The translations under genes were made by a program, and so were the position numbers. From assembly GCA_905178155.1 (NCBI GenBank), contig CAJINV010000007.1:1186627-1250626 (forward strand): DNA of 64,000 nucleotides, written 5' to 3'. Within the stretch, counting starts at the first letter, position 1, and every line of letters starts with the position of its first letter. The notes under the pieces were generated by a model. It worked only from the letters and a program-made list of their open reading frames with translations. It was not told the origin of the DNA and did no database searches. This DNA comes from Amoebophrya sp. A120 (Eukaryota > Sar > Dinophyceae > Syndiniales > Amoebophryaceae). Below are positions 57,690 to 64,000 of the stretch, in pieces.

Positions 57690-58470
57690 TTTTGCTCGTC
57701 TGCGAGCGCCAATCGGTATTTTTTGCGCGTCTGCTGGCAGGAAGCGAAATATTTTACGTGTCTGCCGGCAAGGATCGCGATTTTTTGCCTGTATGGCGGC
57801 AAAAGTCGCAATTTTTTGCGTGTGTGTGAACATCAGTTGGATTTTTTGCGCAACTGCTGACATGGATTGCGATTTTGTGTGCACGTGCGGGCGCGGATTG
57901 CGATTTTTTTTGCAACTGCCCGCACAGATTGCGATTTTTTTCGCAGCTGCCCGCACAAATTCCAAGTGCCCGCGCAGATCGCGAGTTTTTCTGCATTTGC
58001 TGGTGGAGATTGCGATTTTTTGCGCATCTGCCAGCGCAGATTGTGACTTTTTTGCGCGTCTGCCAGCGCGGATCGCGATTTTTTCCGCGTCTGTTGGCAT
58101 GGATCGCGATTTTTTTGCGCACCTGCCGCCGCGGGTCGCGATTTTTTGCGCGTCTGTTCGCATGGATCGCGATTTTTTTGCGCACCTGCCGCCGCGGGTC
58201 GCGATTTTTTGCGCGGCTGTTCGCATGGATTGCGATTTTTTTGCGCACCTGCCGCCGCAGGTCGCAATTTTTTGCGCGTCTGCCGGCGCAGGTTGCGATT
58301 TTTTGCGCGTCTGCCGGCGCGGGTCGCGATTTTCTGCGCGTCTGCCGGCGCGGATCGCGATTTTTCTCTCCGGTGCCCGCGCCCGGTCTCCGGTGCCCGC
58401 GAGGGTCGCGATTTTGTGCGTCCCCGGCCGCGCAGGTCGCGATTCCGTTCGGCGCTGGCCCCGGGGATCC
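57690..58470 (+). repeat. Minisatellite block 2 (units of 31-32 bp, 63-bp higher-order unit)
   Basis: Tandem T-run plus GC word, for example GATTTTTTGCGCGTCTG followed by a GCGGATCGC-type end. Around 58080-58270 adjacent 31- and 32-bp units repeat as a 63-bp pair about three times. The long ORFs across this block (63 is a multiple of three) are artefacts of the period. Confidence 0.85.
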
Positions 58471-59646
58471 CGATTCTTTGCCCCTACCCGGCTTCCGGCT
58501 CGCGCCCTATGGCCTAGGCAATTTCGCTACAGAGGGCGCACTCTGAGGGTGTGCATTGCGGCACGGGCCACGCATTGGAACCTACCTGGGCCATTTTGCG
58601 GGTGCGCACATTTCCCGCCCCGCTCGGGTAGATACAATAATGGTGCTACTGCCACGCCTTGGCACCGGCGAGCCATTTCGCTGAAGATACGGAGCTCCCC
58701 GCTGCCCAGTCGAATACAATGACGCAGGCGCCAGCACACGATGCACTGACTGGCACTGACCCACACCATTTTGGGTCTCCACACCTCCACACCTGCGCAG
58801 GCACATTGAGTGGTAAGAACGATCACAACAAGCAGGCGCGCCTATCGCCATTAAAGAAGATTAGGCCACGAAGATCCACAAGGGAGCAGTAGTGTTGTTT
58901 TCCTGTACTTGCTCCGCGTCGTACGAAAAACGCATCAAACCTGTCTCGTTTACTCCAAATGTTTATTTTCGCTATTGAGAACGATTGCAAATAAGACAGC
59001 AAGAGTGCGAGACTCGAGTCCCAAGAGAGCTGCGCCCTTGTTGAGCGATATTGATCATCTTCGAGAGATCATCAACGCAAAGTGGAGAGCGGCAAAAGGC
59101 TTCTGTGGTTTTTTCTAGTTTTTCTGCTTCAAAAGATGAATACTTCGCTATGCACACAAGCTCATTTGTTTTGATTTTTCACGCCCCGTGCACACCATAG
59201 TCCGGTTTTTTTTTCTTGTGCAAACACAAGTTGAGGTAGCGACGCGGAAGACTCGAATTGTTTCGGAAAATAAAGACACTGTTTCTTCTCTTACTCTTGG
59301 TACGTCCGCCGGCGCTTTGTTGTGTTTCCGCCGCTGCGCTAATAACTACGCCGAGAGCATCTTCTCAGCTATCGCGCAATTGAAAATAACACCATGACAG
59401 TTTACCCCGACCCCACGGAAGACGCGCGGGCCGTCTCAACGATCGGTATCAATTTAAGACTAGTGCTAGTCATCTGTGCTCTTGCGGAAAATTCAGTACT
59501 CCTCATTCGCACATCCTCGTTCACAAAAGAAAGTTTCTGTGGAGCTACCACTGCTTGCAGTAAACTTCTGAAGGTCTTGAATAGAAAGTAAAAGTAATTA
59601 TCTCTTGTAGAGCGCCGTCGGACTGGTGCGTACACACGTTTTCTTG
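58471..59646. other. Return from repeat block to AT-rich intergenic DNA
   Basis: About 1.2 kb. GC-rich up to about 58560, then ordinary composition, AT-rich from 58890. It should include the promoter and any 5' UTR of the plus-strand Q/N-rich gene. No supported gene; no spliced-leader sequence seen. Confidence 0.4.
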
Positions 59647-62600
59647 ATGCAACCAAGTAGTGCAGATTCGCCTCATATTAAAAAAATCGTAGCGCCTTCT
59701 GGCACCACCGCGATTCAGTTCACCACGCCGCTGAAGGCTTCGCCGGCCGACTGCTGTTCGGTCGATATCGCGGACTACTTGTCCCCGAAAGCGTATTCCG
59801 AGCGCAAGCAGAACCACACGGACCACGGGGCTATGGGACTGTTCTCGGACATGTAATTTATTTAGCGTTTTTTTTCCGTCATGCTCGTAGATCACCGATG
59901 TCATTCTGTTTTGGCTTTGCATAAGCTAGATCGCTGCACATATTTCTCGATGCAGTACAATTATCTCGCAAGGACAGAGTTATCGAAACGAAATATCACA
60001 AACCGAAAAACCCCTCTTCTCTTAGGCGCTCCTTCCCGCACGAGCAGCATGCATCGCCGCCGGACCTGCCGTCGACCCAGACTCTGCCCGTCGACAAGAT
60101 GGCTTGGGATCATTCTGCGGGAGGCGTGTCGCATCCGCAAGGGACGAACAAAGGTGCAGCCAACGGTCCCGTGTTCGGTGCCACCCCGGACGCTTCCCCG
60201 GCGTATTTACCGAGCATGCACGCGGTAGGATGTTTGCTGCTTTGCTAGATTTTTTTGTCAACATCCGCGAGTAGAAAGAACACGCTACCAAACGTCGGTC
60301 TGATACTGTTTCTACTTTGTGATTATGCTACAACATGTTGTTCAGACATTATTCATCGAACAGGCAACCTCCCCGCCCACGATGCCGCCGCCGGTTATGC
60401 CAATGTTGTCGACTCCGTTTTTCGATGCGGATTCCCCCATGATGTTGCCTTCGATGGTATGAACCGAGAAAGAGCAAAGTGATGAAAAATCGAAATGTTT
60501 CAGCGTGTTGTATTGCAATATTTCTATGCATAATTCGAAGATCTCCGTGAAGCTCTGGAGGCCTTTGTGTTGTTTCAGCTTCGCATCTTCACATCGCATG
60601 CTGATTTGTAGCAAATTGTTAGCTATGTGTCCTCGTGTACGACTGCAAGAAATCGAATCAAGAACACTTCCCCTACTTTCCCACTCCATACGCCGCCCCG
60701 AATGGAACCACCCTGCCCTGCATGTCGCCGTATCCGAAGGAACAAGGAAGCAACTTGAGAAACTTTCACTCGGGTACTTAGAAGTACTGATCTAGAGACA
60801 GAGTCAAAGCGTTTTTGGTTTTGTGTCGCTGTTCTTATGTGTATGCGCATGACATAGATTATCGGCTTTTGGTTTCAATTTCATTGATTTATCAAAAAAA
60901 TGTAGTAAAAATCAAAAAAATGTTCCTATCGCAGATTTTTCCCTGACCGGAGGTTCCGGCCTGACCGGCCACGTTTATCAGGGTACGGACAGCACGTCTA
61001 TCCTATGTAAAAACGTCCCCACCCCAGAGTCAAGATGGGGATTTTGCAACACAAACCTTGAAGTTTTGGGAACCACGCATGACAAATTGCAGGCTATAGT
61101 GTAGTCCAGTTTAGCAAGGGAAGCCGCATAACAAAGCGATCTCCTTATGCTGTTTACAGCATTACAAGTTCCAAAACACGATTGATAATGCCCCTCATGG
61201 GATCGCGCATTACAAACGCTCTTGTGCTTGCAGATCTGCATCACAACTCTGGGATGGGGACGTTTTTACTCAGGATAACGTCCATGCCGAATTCTTCCCC
61301 CGAGCGCATGACCACGTCTCCCGAGTTGGTGGACCCGCATGGAGCTTATGCATTGCAAAAATTGTTGTACTATCGCACTAGAATGTGATTTCCAATTTTT
61401 GCAAAGGTAATTCGTGGTAAAAATGCTGGACCAGCTGGAGGTCCTTTGGAAAGGGAACTAGCGGACTTGTTGTGGTGCAGCTGTGTTGCATAAGTGATTT
61501 AAGATTTATTTTTATGCGCTGGTACAACAAAAGCATTTATTCACGGCATAAAAAAGCTACTGGCCCGCAGTCCGGCATGATGACCCAGTTTCAGCAACAG
61601 CACCAGCAACAAGCAAAGTCACTCAACTGCCTCATGTCGCACCTGGTCTCGACGAACAACGGAAATATGGAGAACTTCAATGGACAACAGCAGCAGACGC
61701 CGCCGTTGAGCGGCGGTTGCGTGAACCAACAGCATGTTGGCCCGATGATGAACCAGCAACAGCCATTTAGCAACCAGAACTTCAACCTGCAACAAAACCA
61801 GAACAGCTTTATGTTCTCGTCTCCCGGCGGGGGAGCAGCCCCCGTCACCCATGCTGGTGGTGCCCCAGCGCAGCAGCAACAGCAGCAGCAGGAGTACAAC
61901 AACTTTGCGAACAACAATGCCGCGACGACCAACCCGCTGCAAAACACGGTTTCTTCGTACCAAACGACCAACTCGTCCCCGTTGTTGAGCGAGATGAATT
62001 TCGGGTTGCAAGACTTGCAGCGCACAAACGACGTGTCGGTGTTGACCGCGAACACGGGTGCCACGACGACTTCGGCGAACTACAACCACAGCGGTCAGTA
62101 CAACAACATTATGCACCAGGAGCCGACGAATTCCGCGAACAGTTCCGTGATGCAACAGACCAATTCGCTCGTCACACTGAACGGGTGGCAGCAGATATCA
62201 AATGCAAAAATGTCTGGGTCTGGAAGAATGCGCGACTTGTCATGCAGATTTTCCATGACTCGCGAGGTCTGGAATGCAGGAACTAGCATGACAGACTCTG
62301 TGAGATCTCTGTCACGCCTGTCCCGCATGAGAAACTCCCTCTCAGCCAGGTCAAAAGTGGACAACTTTTGGTAAGCATGCAACACAGATTTTTACAGGAT
62401 GCAGACTTAGCATGACAAGTTGCAACCTTCCAGACCCAGACATGTTTGCAATGCATGACAGATCAACGAGGACAACCGGTTTGAGAGCGTGAACAGCCTG
62501 ACGAACTCTACGTTTTATGCCAACAATATGCTCTGCAAAAGTTTATTTCTCGGTCTTTTACTAGTAAGTTGTTGGGAACAAAGAAGTGTACCATGATAGG

Positions 62601-64000
62601 ACCTGAGTAAAAATCTTACGGACAACATCAGCTGCGTGACAAATATTTGTTCACTTGTTTATTTTCTTTTGGCAATCAATACAATATTGTCCACTAGTAA
62701 ACTGCAAACTCACTTTTGCAAAGATGCATAAACAACAACGAGCCGCAGGTTGAGACGAATCAGTATAGCTACAGCCAGACGAACACGGGTGCCGTCGAGT
62801 GGAATACCTACAACAACCAGGTTAATGACAACAACAATTTCAACAACCAGACTTACAACTACGCCGGTGCGGGCGCGGCCGCGCCAGGCTTTCAGCAGCC
62901 GATGGCCCCCGCGCCGGGAAACGAAGATCAGAATTCATCTTCGGACAATTTTTATGCGTATGATGCGAACTACAGCTGTACTGCTGGCACCAATGGAGAT
63001 GCAGTCAGCGGCGGAAAAAATAAAGGCGATGATCAACAGGTCGTGGAGCAAAACCAGGGTCAGTACAACTTGCACGCCGCGACCGGTAAGAACTTTTCCT
63101 CCTCCCAACAGCAGTACACCAGTTTCCGGGAACATCGCAGCGGGGGGAAGATGAACGCGAAGAACTTCCGACAGCAGCAGCAGAACAACGGGTTTGGTGG
63201 GAATAAAAACGCCGGTCGGAAAGGTGGGGGTTTTTCCAACAATAGCGGCGGAAAAGGTTCCGCCGCTATTGTTGTACTTACCGGCGGAAAGGTGTTTGGA
63301 TCTTCTTCTGCAGCCGGATCGTACCACAACGGCAAAGGAAAGAAGAGCAACTCCGGAGCAGGTCAACATCGCGGATCCACTTCGCCGGGGGGAGGCTGCA
63401 ACTACTACACCAGTACTAGTGCCAACTATCAGATGAACAAGCCCGTCTGCACGGATAACCACGCCACACTGGGGCTGGAAAACTTCGACCAGGTCGTGAA
63501 CGGCAACTGCTACAAACCGAGTACTTTTGGAGCAGATGGTGGTACCACGTCCTCGCCGGCGGCGCACCAAACGACCTCAGGGGGATACAATAACTACGGG
63601 GGTTACAAAAATCGTACTGGGGTCTTCAACATGGAAGATGATAACAAGGAAAATATCGACCCGAACAACAGTACTTCTGAGATGAACGGAAGCGGCTGCA
63701 GCAACGAGGGGAAGTTCTACGTTCCGCGCGACACGGAATCCTGGGGGAAGGTGCAGAAGGACGTGGAGCACATGCACTACACGCAAAATTTGAACACGAA
63801 CTCCGCGAAAGTGTACATCCAGACGCTGATGAAGACCATGGACAAGCGGAACCCGGTGGCGACCACGATCCTCTTCCGTAAAATCTTGGAAGTGCTGCGC
63901 TACATGCAGTTTGTCGACACGACCAGACGTATTCTTCTTCGGATTTCATTTTCAAGGCTATGATGGAGGAGCTCGGATTTTTTCAAAAGAAATGTTGTCG
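59647..64000 (+). CDS. Q/N-rich low-complexity protein, 3' end beyond the window
   Basis: Plus-strand exons: 59647-59852, 60026-60224, 60346-60456, 60650-60773, 60935-60998, 61283-61346, about 61559-62195, 62463-62526 and 62736 to the end. The first four introns are GT-AG; the later ones are introners. Phases fit through all listed junctions. Early exons encode Pro/Ser-rich sequence (SPPTMPPPVMPM, YFPTPYAAPNGTTL). The middle is Gln/Asn-rich (QFQQQHQQQAKS, EYNNFANNNAATTN), prion-like. It is followed by Gly/Asn-rich stretches. The ordered C-terminal part reads YIQTLMKTMDKRNPVATTIL and RKILEVLRYMQF. Such composition is typical of RNA-binding or condensate-forming regulators; no RNA-binding domain lies within the window. 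Near 63918-63930 the good frame switches to another frame (SSDFIFKAMMEELGFF), implying a tiny intron, a frameshift or a sequence error. The start ATG is the first in the exon frame. Confidence 0.75.
60999..61277. mobile_element. Introner element, family D (279 bp)
   Basis: TIR with TAAAAACGTCCCCACCCC at left and GGGGACGTTTTTA at right. Exact duplication ACGTC. Removal joins GTDSTS to MPNSSPE in frame. Family E is similar in design. Confidence 0.92.
61347..61553. mobile_element. Probable degenerate introner, family H type (207 bp)
   Basis: Left end TATGCATTGCAAAAATTG. If the right end is at 61553, the flanks GAGCT/AAGCT nearly match and removal is in frame (HGA to TGPQSG). A second inverse end (CAATTTTTGCAAAGGTA, 61393-61409) would give a 63-bp element, also frame-compatible, so the boundary is ambiguous. 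Confidence 0.6.
62196..62457. mobile_element. Introner element, family A copy 12 (262 bp)
   Basis: TIR TATCAAATGCAAAAATGTCT left; the right end is a family A TIR with a slightly diverged tip. Duplication GCAGA/ACAGA. Sits in a plus-strand gene; removal joins LNGWQQ to INEDNRF in frame. Confidence 0.9.
62527..62730. mobile_element. Introner element, family H copy 4 (204 bp)
   Basis: Ends TATGCTCTGCAAAAGT and, inverted from the right, TATGCATCTTTGCAAAAGTG. Exact duplication AACAA. Removal joins FYANN to NEPQVETN in frame. Confidence 0.9.

Noticed and set aside
54600-58470. CRISPR array
   Set aside because: The repeats are degenerate, directly abutting and without unique spacers of constant size; the context is eukaryotic.
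57286-58722. 478-codon ORF with Phe/Cys/Ala-rich repeats, and minus-strand partners with Lys/Arg repeats
   Set aside because: Produced by the 63-bp minisatellite period; both strands and several frames are open, which is not expected of a real gene.
61410-61484. Small exon (IRGKNAGPAGGPLERELADLL) between a 63-bp element and a downstream intron
   Set aside because: Frame-compatible, but the alternative 207-bp introner has near-matching flanks and also restores the frame, so the exon is not called.
1-64000. Dinoflagellate spliced-leader genes, tRNA or rRNA genes
   Set aside because: I looked for the conserved spliced-leader core and for tRNA T-loop motifs in intergenic DNA and found none I could support; a covariance-model search would be needed to exclude them.

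Overview
The window is nuclear DNA of a eukaryote. The best guess is an Amoebophrya-like syndinian (parasitic dinoflagellate) or a close alveolate relative. The reasons are: spliced genes with large introns; alveolate-type gene content (a one-domain voltage-gated cation channel fused to EF-hands, a TMTC-type O-mannosyltransferase, an SR-rich cyclophilin, an FKBP, very large single-pass surface-type proteins); and, above all, many short terminal-inverted-repeat (TIR) elements that sit inside coding regions and act as introns. Introner elements of this kind, with non-canonical splice ends, have been described in Amoebophrya genomes. The species assignment is inference.

Layout. 1-96: 5' end of a minus-strand gene. 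1,903-11,065: minus-strand giant gene (2,059 codons over 8 exons, all 7 introns being TIR elements) plus a downstream 282-codon ORF that may be its last exon. 11,961-14,381: LINE-type reverse transcriptase. 14,777-17,803: EF-hand voltage-gated channel with classical GT-AG introns. 17,923-18,686: poorly resolved exons. 18,804-24,245: TMTC-like protein O-mannosyltransferase with three TIR introns and several GT-AG introns. 25,276-26,052: FKBP. 27,446-29,826: ubiquitin-like-fold gene, 5' end missing. 31,210-32,369: small single-pass membrane protein. 33,174-34,407: SR cyclophilin. 35,397-36,239: coiled-coil protein. 36,990-38,794: secreted protein. 39,006-48,495: second giant membrane protein (2,435 aa, 10 exons, 8 TIR introns and one GT-AG intron). 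49,427-53,831: charged coiled-coil protein. 54,600-58,500: GC-rich block of minisatellites and long direct repeats without credible genes. 59,647-64,000: plus-strand Q/N-rich protein, truncated by the window end.

The unifying system is the introner population. I count 26 clear elements plus two or three degenerate ones, in at least eight sequence families. Nearly all begin TAT and end ATA, carry family-specific TIRs, and are flanked by 5-bp target-site duplications. Removing each element together with one duplication copy restores the reading frame in every clear case I could test. Summed exon lengths are exact multiples of three for whole genes (6,180 nt and 7,308 nt for the two giant genes). 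The same element is removed in both orientations, even within one gene. Classical GT-AG introns coexist in the same genes. This looks like recent and continuing intron gain by DNA transposition.
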